The notes under the pieces: model-generated
Told to the model about the DNA's origin: nothing
Seen by the model: only the letters and a program-made list of their open reading frames with translations
Database searches by the model: none
Origin: Albifimbria verrucaria
Taxonomy: Eukaryota; Ascomycota; Sordariomycetes; Hypocreales; Stachybotryaceae
Length of the DNA stretch: 64,000 bases
Assembly (NCBI GenBank): GCA_020081605.1
Contig: JAHREC010000018.1
Coordinates: 5,704,001 to 5,768,000 of the forward strand
Reading direction: 5' to 3'
In this document: piece after piece, positions 1 to 12,400 of the stretch
How the letters are laid out: each line of letters starts with the position of its first letter
Position numbering within the stretch: the first letter of the stretch is position 1
Made by a program: the position numbers and the translations under genes

Positions 1-1
1 C

Positions 2-3000
2 CAGATTGACATTGAGGTGTGTCTACGATGGAGCACGGGAGGTATGGACGTCCCATTGATGGCATCGCTTTCTTGGTCTGCTGGTGTGTTTGTTCTCAAC
101 GGCGAATTGTATAACCCAGTGGACTACGGACCCCTGCCATATGACCTCAACCCTCTGCGTGAGCATATTAACGAGATTCAGCCATTTACTGATCCTGCCG
201 CTGATGCAATATCGATAACGAAGATGCTTGGCTTGGATAATGTTGTCTTTCCGGCTGGAATTCCCGATGTAATCACGACAGCACATATAGAGCTAAGCTA
301 CGGTAACGGGCAAGTGACTGCTCTTGTAGAGGGACGTTGGAGTGTAGTCCTCCGTCTTTGACAGACGATGAGAGTGGTCCTCCCACAATATTGATCGACG
401 AGCTCTATCTTCTGCTCAGTGTAAAGTACGGAACAGAGAAAGGCGTTCCCTCTGAATTCTTGCTACGATTCGAAGGCGATGTTAGCATAGAAAGTGCACC
501 TGATCACCCGGCTGACAATTCCACAATTAACCTGGGCATCGGCGTCGAGTACCGGCGTGAAGGCAAAGACTTTTCTCAGTGGACTATAGCGGCGAGTGTA
601 TCCAATGTTCGCATTGCAAACCTCTATGAGCTCTTTGCCCAGGATGGATCCAACAAGGCCATAATGGACGTGATGTCGCAAATTGTGGTTGCATCGGCCG
701 GGGTAACGTACGAGTACCCCAAGCAGAATCCAGGACAGGGTCCGAATCAGAAAGAGAAAGAGAAGCCCAGCAAGTTAGCAATCAGTGGAACTATTCTTCT
801 TGGACCTGTGGCACTCACCCTTGATTATCAGCACAGTAAAGATAAATGGGGATTCCGAGCAACACTGGCTGCAGATCAAAGCTCGAAGGCCGAGGACAAG
901 GAACCCAGCCTCGGTACGCTTCTTGCCAACTTGATAGGCGACACCCAACCCATCCCGGAAGTTGTCAGGGAACTTAAGATACCTCTAGACAAAACGAGCC
1001 TGGAGCTGGGATGCTATAGTACCACCGTCAAGGGGATTGATGGCAAACCTGACAGCAAGTACATCGTCTTTTGCCTTAACATCACTGTTGACAAGTTTGT
1101 TGCTACCTTTGCGCAGATTTGCCCGTACTGCGACTCAACCAATCCCGAAGAAAATCCAATTCCAGGCAGGCTGATTCGATTCGGTTTATCTAAGCCGCCT
1201 GGAATAGAGAAAATCCCAGTGGTTGATAAAATGCCTGCGCCGTTCGACCAGCTGGGTATTGTCTGGGTCAACCGTGATATCACGGCCGAGGAGATCCTGA
1301 TTCTGAATGCAGAAGCCTTTCCCGTGGAGTTACCTCTTCTCATCAAACAGCCTTCAAATGATAGTGCCTCAAGCACAGGTACCAAGAAAAATCTACAGGT
1401 CTTGTGGCGGGATGCCACTTCCAAGTAGCACTCAATGAACAAGGCGCGCCGACTCTCATCCTGGACTATGTTCCGGGGCAAAGGAAACGTGCGGGGACAA
1501 GAACAAAAGCCAGACGACTACAGATATCAAAAGCAAAGCCGCCAACGACGATCCACAGCCACCTTCCGCATCGTCAGACTCAGCTATCGCACCCATGGCC
1601 AAGTCAATAGGCCCACTCACAATCAGAAATATTGGTCTACGAGTGGACAACATGCGTATAATTGTGGTTGTTCTCGATGCTTCTCTCCGTCTCGGTCCCA
1701 TCACATTCGATCTAATTGGCTTCAGCCTCAGCATTGATCTCAACCAAGCCAAAGCCCTACCGGACCTGCTCGAAATTCGGCCAGTCTCCGATGTGCTAGG
1801 CATGGCGGTCGCGTTCGAAAAGCCGCCAACAAGCTTAGCCGGAATGTTTATGAAAACGATGGGTACTTCACCACAGGATGTGAGCTATATGGGCGCCATA
1901 GCTGTTGCCCTTGGTGCCTGGTCCGCTATCGCTGGAGGCGTGTATGAAGAACATCCCGATTTCGAGTCGCTCTTCGTCTTTGGACTGGTGCAAGGTCCCA
2001 TCGCTGAGTTTGGATGTGCCGAGATTAACGGCGTGGCAGGTGGATTCGGGTATAACTCTAGGCTGACTTTGCCTCAAGAAGCCAAGGAGGTGCCCGAATA
2101 CCCGTTCATATCTGCCATCACAGGCGGACCAAATCCTAAACTTGGTGTTCTAGCACGATTGTCGACTTTGAAAGGAACTGGCACCGGAAAGACTTACATC
2201 AATGCTGTCAAAGATTCTTTATGGCTGGTTGCGGGTAAGTTGAGGTTTGGTTTTCATGTGGTTGAATGAGGCTCTTGTCTCCTTGTGCATTGCTAACGTG
2301 GCCCCAGGTGTTGGTATCAAAGCCTTTCAACTAATCGACGCCACTGCCATTATCGCGCTGGACCTCTCGTCTGAGCTCAAGTTTGGCATTGTCGCACAGG
2401 CAACAGCGGTTTTCCCAAAGAAGCTTAAATCAGGTGGAGGTGACCCCTTGAGCATGCCTTTCTGGTCCTTGATCTCAGTATCACGGCTACCGTTGACCCG
2501 GCCCATGGCCTCGTCACTGCAGGAGGCGAGCTGACGCCACGCTCATTCATCCTCAGTCGCTCCTGCAAGCTTACAGGTGGATTTGCCATGGTATTCTTCC
2601 TTCCAGGTAATGAGCATGAGGGTGACTTCGTGTTCACAGTGGGCGGTTATCATCCCGACTTCCACCCACCAGCGCACTACCCTCCAGCACCTCCACGCGT
2701 CGGCATCTCGTGGGAGTATGATAGCGAAATACGCATTTCAGGTGAAGCATACTTTGCAATCACATCGACGTGCGCAATGGGTGGTGGTCGGTTAGATGCA
2801 GTGATCGACAAGGGATGGGTGCAGGCCGGCTTCAGCCTTTATGCAAACTTTTTTCTTCAGTTCCATCCGTTTTGGTTCGATATCGAGATTGGTGTCAGTT
2901 TCTACGCATCCGTGCGTATTGGTATCGGCATCTTGAGTATTCATCTTGGCCCACTTGAGTTCAGCGCTTCGGTGAGATTGCATGGACCTCCAGTTGCTGG

Positions 3001-4159
3001 CCGGGCGACTCTGCATCTTTGGCGGTGGGATGTGGCCGTATGCTTTGGAACTCCGCCAAAACCACCACTAAAGCTTGAACTGAGTGAATTCATCATGATG
3101 GTCAAGAACCAGAAACCCGACGATAAGACGCCAAAGTCAGACTACCTCTTAAGTATTACCCGAGGAGCTATAGAGACGGACAGGCCGGATGAAGCAGCAC
3201 AGGGTATGGACGATCCTAACAAGACAATTGAGATAAGAGCTTCACAACTACAGTTTCTTGTTCAGACCAAGATTCCCATAAAGTCTGCTACTATCAATGC
3301 TAGGCCTGCGAAGTTGCGTAACGACCAGGCCGAGACTGAAACCATTGATCCCCAAATCTTTGCCGTTCCAATGCAGCTGAGGAAGTCCATGACTGTCTCT
3401 ACATTGACTGTTGAACTAACGCGAGATGGTGACGAACGCACGAAGTCAATGGATGCCATCAGATTGATAGGACATCCAATGGTTAAAACAATTCCATCTG
3501 CAATCTGGGGCCCGTGTATGTTATCAATACTTGTCCTACCACCAGAAACACTCTGACATTTTACACAGATCAAGATAACCCAGCCAACCAAGCCAATGCT
3601 TCGAACCCAGAACATGTAATGGGCTACACAATTGAGATCAAGCGAGCTGAGCCGTCCAATGAAGAGCTGCCTGCTTTTTCGAACATCGATCTTTATGCAA
3701 CAGATGTCCAACCTCACAGTTCAAAGATTGCTCCACTAGAGACGCCAAAAACGAATTACGACTTTCTTCTGCCTGGATCAGAAACCGCTCCGACAACAGA
3801 AGACAAGCAGAACCAGGATATGGCATTTAAAGAGGCACTCAATTCTTGGAAATCATTCAAGGCGAGATATTCTAAAGGTGGCACAAACAAAGCACCGTCA
3901 GTGCCGAAGCTGTTGAAACCGTTGGCGGAGGTGATGGCAGGAGGTGGTACTTGATAGCGCCAGGCAGGCATGGGAGTATAAGCCACGGTCTATCGAACGC
4001 CTGCCGGACAGTGTTTCTGCCTATTTTTATACTATTACTGCTTGTATGACACAGGTGAGAACAGCAATTGTCCGTCACAAGGCAAATATGAAGCTGCCTC
4101 ATGTGCGCTCCCGTGTGAAGCCTAACAGGGATGTCTTTGATAGGTTAGGTAGTAGGTAA
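2..4159 (+). CDS. DUF6603-type giant protein, 3' part
   Basis: The reading frame is already open at base 2, so the gene starts upstream of the window. The product is a large, beta-rich, glycine-rich protein. Segments such as GGFGYNSRLTLP (about 2038-2075) and the stretch after 2590 with VFTVGGYHPDFHPP and the WRWDVAV block resemble the DUF6603 family of bacteria and fungi, whose function is unknown to me; this assignment is from memory of the family. Two introns look real: 2235-2307 (GTAAGT..CCCAG) and 3516-3568 (GTATGT..ACACAG), both keeping frame. The frame jumps near 340, 1402, 1500, 2450 and 3940; the first four fit one lost base each, the last a gain of one or loss of two. The final jump leads into a C-terminal segment with LPDSVSAYFY that ends at TAA 4157-4159. 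No signal peptide can be judged because the N-terminus is missing. I infer one intact gene with sequencing errors. Confidence 0.75.
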
Positions 4160-4421
4160 AAGTTGCGCGTATTCGTTCCCTACTGATCAGCCAGATGAAA
4201 TCTTCAATCGTCGCTTATAAGCCCAGTTATGAATGAGTATGTTCTTCTGGTGTGGAATATGCATTCTTGGCCGCCGTTTATGCTGTAGTGCTGGCGTCGA
4301 GATTTCTACTAACTAATTCAGAGCAGACTACTATTCATACTGTTGTACGATTATATGCTACCTATATAAACAGTAATAATAAACATTTAACAAAAATATT
4401 TATAACAATAGTCTACTCAAA
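4160..4421. promoter_or_regulatory. AT-rich intergenic region with TATA-like box
   Basis: This stretch follows the DUF6603 gene and becomes strongly AT-rich after 4330. It holds a TATATAAA-like element near 4370 and an A-rich leader directly before an ATG at 4422. That arrangement resembles a small fungal promoter, but the gene behind it is uncertain. Confidence 0.3.
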
Positions 4422-4540
4422 ATGACTCGCATGGACAGCTCCGGCACCGCAGTGGGTGACAGAAGAACAGGGGTTGATGTAGACATGGTGAAGCATATTT
4501 ACAACGCCGCACCCAGGGGAATACGGTCTAGGAAAGCTTA
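4422..4540 (+). CDS. Possible small ORF, 39 codons
   Basis: An ATG sits about 50 bases after a TATA-like box and an A-rich leader. It opens a 39-codon frame ending at TAG 4538-4540. If one base is missing in the CCCAGGGG stretch near 4514, the frame continues as EYGLGKLSFDNLGLLDWD and would run toward the convergent zinc-finger gene, whose stop is at 4655. The continued frame has ordinary protein composition, but no family is recognised. It could equally be a chance ORF or the remains of a gene. Confidence 0.2.
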
Positions 4541-4654
4541 GTTTCGACAATTTGGGCCTACTGGACTGGGATATGATCATGAGATGCATTCATCGAACCC
4601 TGAAATACCCTCACTTTACCCTAGGGAATTCACGACATCTCTATATCTTCTTGA

Positions 4655-7238
4655 TCACCGTCGCTCTCCTCCAGAATTCTGGTCGTCCGTGTCTAGGTTG
4701 TCACGCCCGAACGTACCTTGAGTACTATTCCATAAATCGCCATCGCCACTTGTCAAGCTTGATAGATGTGCCTCTTGCAGAGATGAAGGCCATGTATCAT
4801 CATACCAGCATTCAGCTGAGTCGTCATGATATATTTGGCCCACGTCGATTCCTGTAGAGCCCTCATGGAATACATCTGCGCCAGCCCCGTGGATAGCCCC
4901 GGGCGCCCAATATGGGTCTACTTCTGGCATTGTAGGGGGCTGTGTCACCGATGGCTTACGTGTATCCCGGCTTAGGATTGTCGAGGTCTTTCCCAAGTTA
5001 TCATCCGTCTGGCCTTGAGATTGTATTTGACTGACGTATTGATCATGCTGCAGACTTAATCCTGCACTGTGGCTCCGCAATGCATCAGCTTGTATTTCCA
5101 ACGTGCCTGAGGAAGTTTCGGATGTTGACGGGGCATGTAGCTGTGAAGAGCCCACACTCAATTCATACCCGCGTACCAAAGCATCTCTGAACTTCGTCAT
5201 TACACGCTCCTGGGAGAGGACTGCAACGAGCATATCGCATATCAATGAGTTTTCGTGACGAAATAATCCTTCAATCGCTGATTCCAGCTCTCTTCGAAAA
5301 ATAACTGGTCCCTCCCGTCGAATATACTCTGATAGGCTCTCTACCTGTGAGAGGCTAGAGACTTCAATGTCATAATCTAGTGTCCCTGTTAGTCATTGTA
5401 ACTTGAGTCGAGGCTTCGCAAGGGCAGTAGGCAGTTTTAGTCACCGCACTCACAAGGACTTGGTATATCTTCCTCCCTGACTTTGAATAGGATCGCGTAA
5501 ATTTTAGACCATCGTTGGGATGGAGTTAACTTTCGACACCCGAGATTGGAGTTAAGCAACAGCCATGTGTCTGCACTGAATTTGTCTGAGGTTGTAGGGT
5601 CAACCAATAAGCAACGGAGTCACTACGGAGATGGCTGTCAAGTGCTGCCTGTGTTTCGAAAGATGTTTGACACCGAGAACATAGATTTGAGAGCTGGTGT
5701 TTGCGGCGCAAATGCTCCCTACACGTCTTGTCAATAGGCACGAACAAACCAGTCCAAACATACTTACTTAACGCGATGTATAGTCTCCCAGCCTGGTCCA
5801 AGACAAGTTCTCTCGTGTCTGTATCGACGGGGGTTGTGTTTGAAATATGGGCAAGCGAACAAACGGCCTTGTTCTGTGCTAGCGGATGCGTCCTGTCTTG
5901 GAACTTTCTGTGGTGGTTCTTCATCATTATCCGGGTTCCCTGTTTGTCGAGGTCTTTTTCCTATTGTGCTTGTGTCTCGGCTGGCTCCCGTAGTCTCAAC
6001 TGATGTATTGGAGGTCTGTATTGTCGCTGAGTTTGTCGATCCAGAGCTGCCACAAGCTGAAGACCCGGCTGATGGTGTCAGTTGGTAAATGGCTGTGAAA
6101 TCGCCCCCAGCAGAAGATACAAGGTAGTCAATCCATGGGTCGAAGTCCTCCCAAAATACCTTCAACACTGCCTCACTGACTCTTTCTTTCTGGGTTAGTA
6201 AGACTCCAGTACTTTCAATGGCGTCTCCAGTTGAGCAACTGATCATTGATGTTTCTGAACTTAGCGGAGACGAGGTGACTGTTTGATCTGGAACAGGCAT
6301 GAAATTTTCTGACAATTCAACCCATTCCATAAGGCGATTGAGCTTAAGTGAACCTGCGGTGGCATACATCGGAATGTCAACTCCGCCATTCTCCTCCTTG
6401 GTTGTTTCAAAGCGTGGACCACGTTGGGTCGCACTTGATGAGGCAGTCAGGCCAACAGACTTCTCCGAAAGATACTCAAAATGTTCTGAAGGGTCTAGCG
6501 GAGAATCGGGTAATGTCAGTGTTAAACCATCCCGATTTGACCCAGATTCATGTAACAAATTCGATGCGCATGCCCGGGTTGTTTCTGACGGCGTATCTCT
6601 GCTACTACTATTGCTGCCAGCACTGCAGTTGCCGTCTTCGCGGGGATTGTTCCCAAGACCAGGAGATATTATGGCCGTTTCTGTCCTATCACAGTATAAT
6701 CCTGGAAGCATTCTGTCTGGAAGTATGGCGGGCTTGCTGAGATACTCTCTAGGCTCATATATACGGGCTCTGGTGCGTACATGGTCGAAGATCTTTGTCA
6801 GATGGTGCGGTACCCCAAACATACCAGACAACCCTTATACACTTCGTCTAGAAACCATGTACTTAGCGAGAAATCCCCACAGTGACGGCTGAGGGTTTCC
6901 CAAAATTTGAGAATGGTCGCAAGAAGCTGTGGATGTGCATCCAGAAGGACCTGATATAAATCTGGCCGTTTCTTTACCAGTTCTCTTTGGAAAATTGTTG
7001 TCGATGAACTATACATGCAAATGATAAAGGCAACTCTGCCGCTGAACTGACGGAGACGGTCACCTTTTATAATATGCAATTCGGCATCAACAAGAACCGA
7101 TCGTGAAAGAACAGGCTTAATTGTGAATTTCGTCGGTAGCAAGTTGGAAAGATTCACATCGCCAGTGAATATCTGGGGCCTTTTTTCTGGAAACTCAGCT
7201 GGTAGGTCTGTATTACCCCCAAGTTCATGACATAACAT
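4655..7238 (-). CDS. Fungal C2H2-like zinc-finger protein
   Basis: The start is the ATG at 7238, directly after an in-frame stop. The N-terminal 150 residues are unassigned. A Ser/Thr/Pro-rich middle follows, then a nuclear-localisation-like KRPRQ region. The recognisable part is the fungal block FACPYFKHNPRRY ... CLGPGW ... HRVKEHLRRKHQL ... CSRCQTSFETQAALDSH, a C2H2-like module common in uncharacterised fungal nuclear proteins. The intron 5721-5767 lies inside HRVK|EHL, and a second intron is 5386-5453. After the module comes WSKIYAILF, a usual neighbour of this domain, and a low-complexity acidic C-terminus ending in GGERR. Two frame breaks, near 6820 (AAGGGTTG) and 5530, hide the continuity; both are solved by one missing base. 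A role in transcription or RNA binding is inferred only. The start could be revised because the N-terminal part has no homologue that I recognise. Confidence 0.7.
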
Positions 7239-8383
7239 TCCTGCCTAATGGCAGAAGCCTTCCTATCCCAGTGCCGCTGGAGGCTGTTTTTCTTCCAGCT
7301 TTCATTTCCCGGCGGTTCGCTGCTTTCCGAGGACTTTTTTCACTTTGAGCTGAGCGCCTTAAGCGGAACCAATGTCCAAGGGGCATTATGCTAGAATCCG
7401 CAAGCGACGGCTCGCTCGTAAGTCTCTATTCCTTCTGTCGCTGTCATTTTAACAGTATGGCTCACCGAGGATTGGATCCATATGCCCTCCAAGTAAATGT
7501 AGCCACCTGAGAGGGCTACTGCCGATGGCAACGACATTGTGCTCGGGCTTTCGAAAATGTATCCACTTGAGAACGATTAAAGAGATTACAGGTTCACGGA
7601 GTACAAAGCTTTGCAGAACTTTGACTTAGGTCAAGAAGGAGTTGACAGGATTTGAAGCGGTATCAGCTTGATGGGGTTTTGCAAAGATGGCTGGCGTAAG
7701 GCGGTATATGCATGGTCGAATGAACGGCGAGAACACTGACAGTTCTGCACATTTGAACTGCGCAACATCAACCTGCGCAAATGCGCAGGTCGCAGTAACT
7801 GCCGTCGGCAGACACATCATAGCAGCGCCTCCTTATTGTAGTGTTGGTATCGAGGCTCCTGTTGAACTCCTCTTTGAACAGCCGAGAGAAATTTGCTATT
7901 CATACTGTAGTATGACTATACAAACGTCCATAAAATAAGTAGGAAATGAACATCTCGTAAGGATATCATTTTGGGATTTCGCCAAAAATGCTCGGATGGA
8001 CAGATGATGTTTTTATGTGAAGCAACTTATTTGTGTAGTAACGTACATATGCGTTCTCGTGTACACGACCAAATTGTGAACCAACGCCTAGACATAGGGT
8101 AGGTCGAACCCATATGTCCTGGCCTATCCTTACAGCGCAGAGCCTACATAGATTAATCACAATAGCTTTGCCTGAAATATACATGTTCATATCGCTCAAT
8201 TGTACTCTGTATTCCCCAAGATTCAAATGCGGCCCGCGCTCCCTGTGTATAGCGTAAGCCATCGCCCCTGACGATCACGCATTGAAACCAACCCAACCCG
8301 ACCATGCGCCGATCAACACAACTGCGTTGTAATACTCATTAAACAAATTAAAAAAATAAAAACGCCCCGAAACCAAAACGTCA
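7239..8383. other. Intergenic region
   Basis: This lies upstream of the minus-strand zinc-finger gene and downstream of the PI-PLC gene. It contains a weak spliced ORF candidate at 7388-7629 and a short imperfect direct repeat (7493 and 7554), both described in the findings. No other gene is supported. Confidence 0.4.
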
Positions 8384-9416
8384 TTACATCAGCGGCTTGT
8401 TCCACCGCAGCACCGCATCGATCAGTTGCTCGCCCGGGAAGTCGATGATCACCACGCCCGTGCGGCTCGTGTCCGCGCTGCCCTCGAAGTCGCGCAGCCA
8501 CTGGCCCGCCATGTCGTTCATACCATCGACGGTGCGGTTCCGCGGGCCCGCGGCCGCTTCGATAGGGAGCACGCCCACTGAGGCTGACAGGTGGGCGAGA
8601 TACAATTTCTTGTTATCCAGCGGGTCAAGGGTTGCGCGCTCAAGGGCGTCGCGAATGGCGATCCATTTCTCGGAGAGGTGGTATATATCTGGTATGATCC
8701 AGAGATCCTCCAAGACCATCTGGTCACCCTCCCAGGCCAGTCCGTATGGCCCATTCTTAGCTTCAAAATTCTGCAGAAGGAAGATACGAGAGCGCAGCTC
8801 GCCCAGCGTAGGAATCGGGTGTTTTCGGTCGTAGAGGTATAGGTGCTTCGCAACACCTTCGGCCGTATGGGTGGAGTTGAAGCGGTAGAAGTTGAAAGCG
8901 TCCTCGAAAGAAATGGTGTTTGTGCCCAGGGGACGGCCTTCTTCTTTGAGGCGCATGATAATCGCCTCTGTTGGGTTCTTTTCCAAGAACTCAAACATCC
9001 CAACCAGCACATCGGTAAACGAAAAGTCGTATCGGCATTCGCGTGATAGATGTGCAGTTCGTCGTCGCGCAGGCGAGCGCGTATGTCAAAGTAACGAACC
9101 CCAGCGTTCAGCTGCACAGACAGGTTCCAGTTCTGGCACTGGAACCTATCGCTCGTGATCTCGTACGTCATGGTATCGTGCGTGCCGGGGATGCTGAGGC
9201 TCGTGATGTTGGCAGCGTCTGGGAGCGCCGCCATCCACGCCGGGTGATGCGCCTTGTCAGCGTCGAAGCTGTTGGAGCTCTGGTAGCCGTGGTAGCAGAT
9301 GCCCCTACCATGCATGGCGCCACCGAGAGCAGCGCGTAGAAGAGCGCCATGATGAAGAAGCCGACACCGGTGATATAGATGACGAGGCGCCCCGGCCTGG
9401 AGATGAAGCTCTTCAT
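8384..9416 (-). CDS. PI-PLC X-domain phosphodiesterase-like protein
   Basis: The protein begins MKSFISRPGRLVIYITGVGF, giving a single hydrophobic signal-anchor helix at about residues 10-30, so the enzyme is probably membrane-anchored or secreted. The X-domain follows: SIPGTHDTMTY carries the first catalytic histidine, and YFDIRARL ... LHIYHA carries the second conserved block. The C-terminal half (GVVIIDFPGEQLIDAVLRWN) matches the end of the bacterial-type PI-PLC-like fold. Family members cleave phosphatidylinositol or related glycerophosphodiesters without calcium; the exact substrate here is unknown. Two single-base losses break the frame: one near 9310 just after the anchor, and one in the TTTT run near 9020 (TTF to SFTDVLVGMF). 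Length after repair is about 343 residues, normal for the family. No intron is evident. Stop TAA is at 8384-8386. Confidence 0.85.
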
Positions 9417-12400
9417 GGTCGCGGTTGAGCTGACAGAGTCAGACGCGCCGATCTGTGAGAGTCAGGTGGAACGGTGTAACATTGATGCACAGGTTCGACT
9501 GGTGCTCGAAGAAGCTATCGCGCTCTTACGTCTTCGTCTGTATGTCGTTCGGAGGGAGCTAGGTCAAGCGCATCGGCTTTGGAGGTTCGCAGGAGTGAAG
9601 GTTGACCGGTGGACTTGGGCCGGGGCGTCCGGGCTCGTATCCCCACATCTTGGCAATGCTCCGTAACGGGAAATGGGCGAACGGCGAGGCTCTCAGTCAC
9701 CAAAACAATGATAATAGGCCAAGCATCTGAGCCATGTAGTCCGGCTTCCAATTGATACTTAAAATATTCAACGGAGGCCGGCCTAGGACCGCATATCATA
9801 GCTATGAAGTCTGCGACGGAGGTGTGAGAGGCACAATCTAGGGTAGTTTACCTGGACGCCGATACGGTCCCTGACGCAATGACATGGCTTTAATTGGCTA
9901 TACTGAAATAGAGCAATGGGCCCAAGTTGCTGTTTGCTCGTGATTGTTGACCTTGTTTGCAGTAAGCTTACCTACATCCACCGCAAGCCATCACAGTCAC
10001 ATGCCTTGCTTGCCTTCTCTGAGGCTCAAATAACATCCCTCCGATGCGAGGCCGAGCCGAACCCTGGAACCGGCTGCGGCAACATGCTCTACTGGCCTGA
10101 TGAGTAGCGCAAGAAGCCGCCGTTAATCTGATCTCCAAAGTTAAGTTACCGGCTGAATGGAGCGCCAACAACAGGCCAGGAGCTATGGCTGGGTCGGCCG
10201 CCTTGGACTGAACCTAGCAATTATCCGATGAATTATCAGAATCAAGCCAAAATTGAGCCCGATGCTACCTTTATCGGCCAATAGCTCTCATGCTATTACA
10301 TGGACTAGGTAGCAGGAGCCGGGGAGGTGCCTTGAAAAAGAACCCCGGGCTTATCTTACAACCGTGCCCTTTCGCAAGATTGTACCCTGATCTCACGATC
10401 GATAGCTTGCATCTGCTATAGTCCGAAAGCATCCTACCACCCACATCGGGAACCAAAGCTACGCCATGTAGCCATGTTGAAGCATCGGCGGACGCCACTC
10501 CTTGCCACCAAGTTAGCTTGGCGCGACTACAAGCTGTTTCTTTGTTCTCCACTGAGTTTTGCTGCGCCAAGTCGTGCTGGATGGGTGATATGCGTGACTT
10601 TGTCTCGAACAAGACCGCTATCTTTCGGCCGTGGGGAGGTGTTTCGACTTGATATCTAGAAACCAGGCAATGCTGCATAGGTCATGCGTATCGTGTGTGA
10701 TTTGCATGCATGAACGAGGGTCGCTGTATGCGTGCGGGCATCGTCGCACACATCGTGACTTAAGCCCAGCATGGAGCTAGACCTGCAGCGTCGAATTCAC
10801 CGCTAGAACATCATGACAAAAGCATCTCACCAACAGCTGGTCGGAAGTTTAACCTGCAAAGTGGAAGAGGCTACTTTGCTCAGGTGACATTATGGAGCCC
10901 CAATGCGTGAAGAGAAACTTGGGAAAGCCAGTCACGTTGATCGCATGTATCGTACCGTTGAGACGACCGCAGTAGCATCAAGCTCGTATTGTTGCCGGAC
11001 TGCCGTTGTATGCTCTACCACCCAACTGTAACCCCCACCAGCGAAACACGAAATGCAGAGTCCCACGCTTCTACAGGCCGGCTCAGCTGAGGTGGGATGG
11101 ATTGCTGGACCCCGCAAGGACTCGGCATTGGACAATGGGCGATTGACGATGGCTGGGCAACAGTCAAAGGTCAAAGGCTTCGACCGAAGAGGTAGGTCTA
11201 GCATGCGCCTGCAGTGCAAGCGTGGTATGCCAAAGAGGAGTCCCTGTGGGTGGGCTGCAGGACGATCTCCATCGTACCTAGGTCACACACATCATGGACG
11301 TGCAGCACATGTGCGATACGGGCCATACACGCTCGTGCTGCACATGTTCGTTCGTTATGCCTTGTTCCTCCAGCTACCGAGGGGCCCGGATGGCGAAACA
11401 AGGCAGTTTAGCTAATCCGAGGAATCAAAAACCCACCGCCTGCAGCGGCACGAGCCAAGAACAATGGGTGTGGTCAACGCTAGCCCGTGGAGCCAAATAG
11501 GTTCAGATTTCGGGGTCTCCTATTTTACTTTCTTGGCGAGCAAGAAGGCCTTGAAGGGGCAAAGAGTTCAACGAAGGGATTTGTAAACGCGCGGAGTCCA
11601 TCCGTCAGGGAATGCCACGAGGTTCCTCATCCTTTTCATGAATTGGATAGACGAATGTGTGTGACGTCCTGATATAATATGGTCTGAGCAGGAAATTGCA
11701 CCGCTTATGATCGAGATTGCTCTGGAACAGCAGAGACGCTGCTTTCTGAGCGTCGAGTTCTTTCTCATGCACTGATTCAAGCTGAACGAGCCGCCGCTCT
11801 TGCTCGCACCCCACACCTCTAAGCAAAACCCAAGCAGAACGTGGGCTGCGTGAACAAGGGTTACAGCGCCAATCACCATTTCCGTAGGCCCGTGCAGGGT
11901 CGGATTTGACGCCGATCAGACATGGTGGATGGAGCATGTAGATCGGTATCTCGGGGAATGTGGGAAGAAAGGGAATTAGGGGTTACAAGAAATCGAACAA
12001 GGAAACCAAAACCGCCGTGCAAGAGAAAGAGGAGTAAGACATTTCGTCATCAGGTCTGCGTCTCCCCGATTTTAAGGCCACACCGTTGAGCTTAGACGAG
12101 ATTAAAGGTTCAGTGAGCGGAGGGGAAAGAAGAGGACGTGAAGAGGCGTTGCTGTTTGCGACAAAATATCCGCCGAGAGCGTGATGAGTCGTTGGCTGCG
12201 CCTTACGGCAATGACGATTCATTCGCCAGGTGCTGAAGATGGCGTGTGTTTAGGAGCGACGTTGCCTCGCGCCACTAGCAGGCAAGGAAGATGCTGTAGC
12301 TCATGTGAAACTAAATGAGCGCCGAGGTGGAAGGGAATACAAATGAATGAACATGCTTGAGCAAAGCTTCTAGTGGAAGTCATGCCAGTCAATTAACGGA

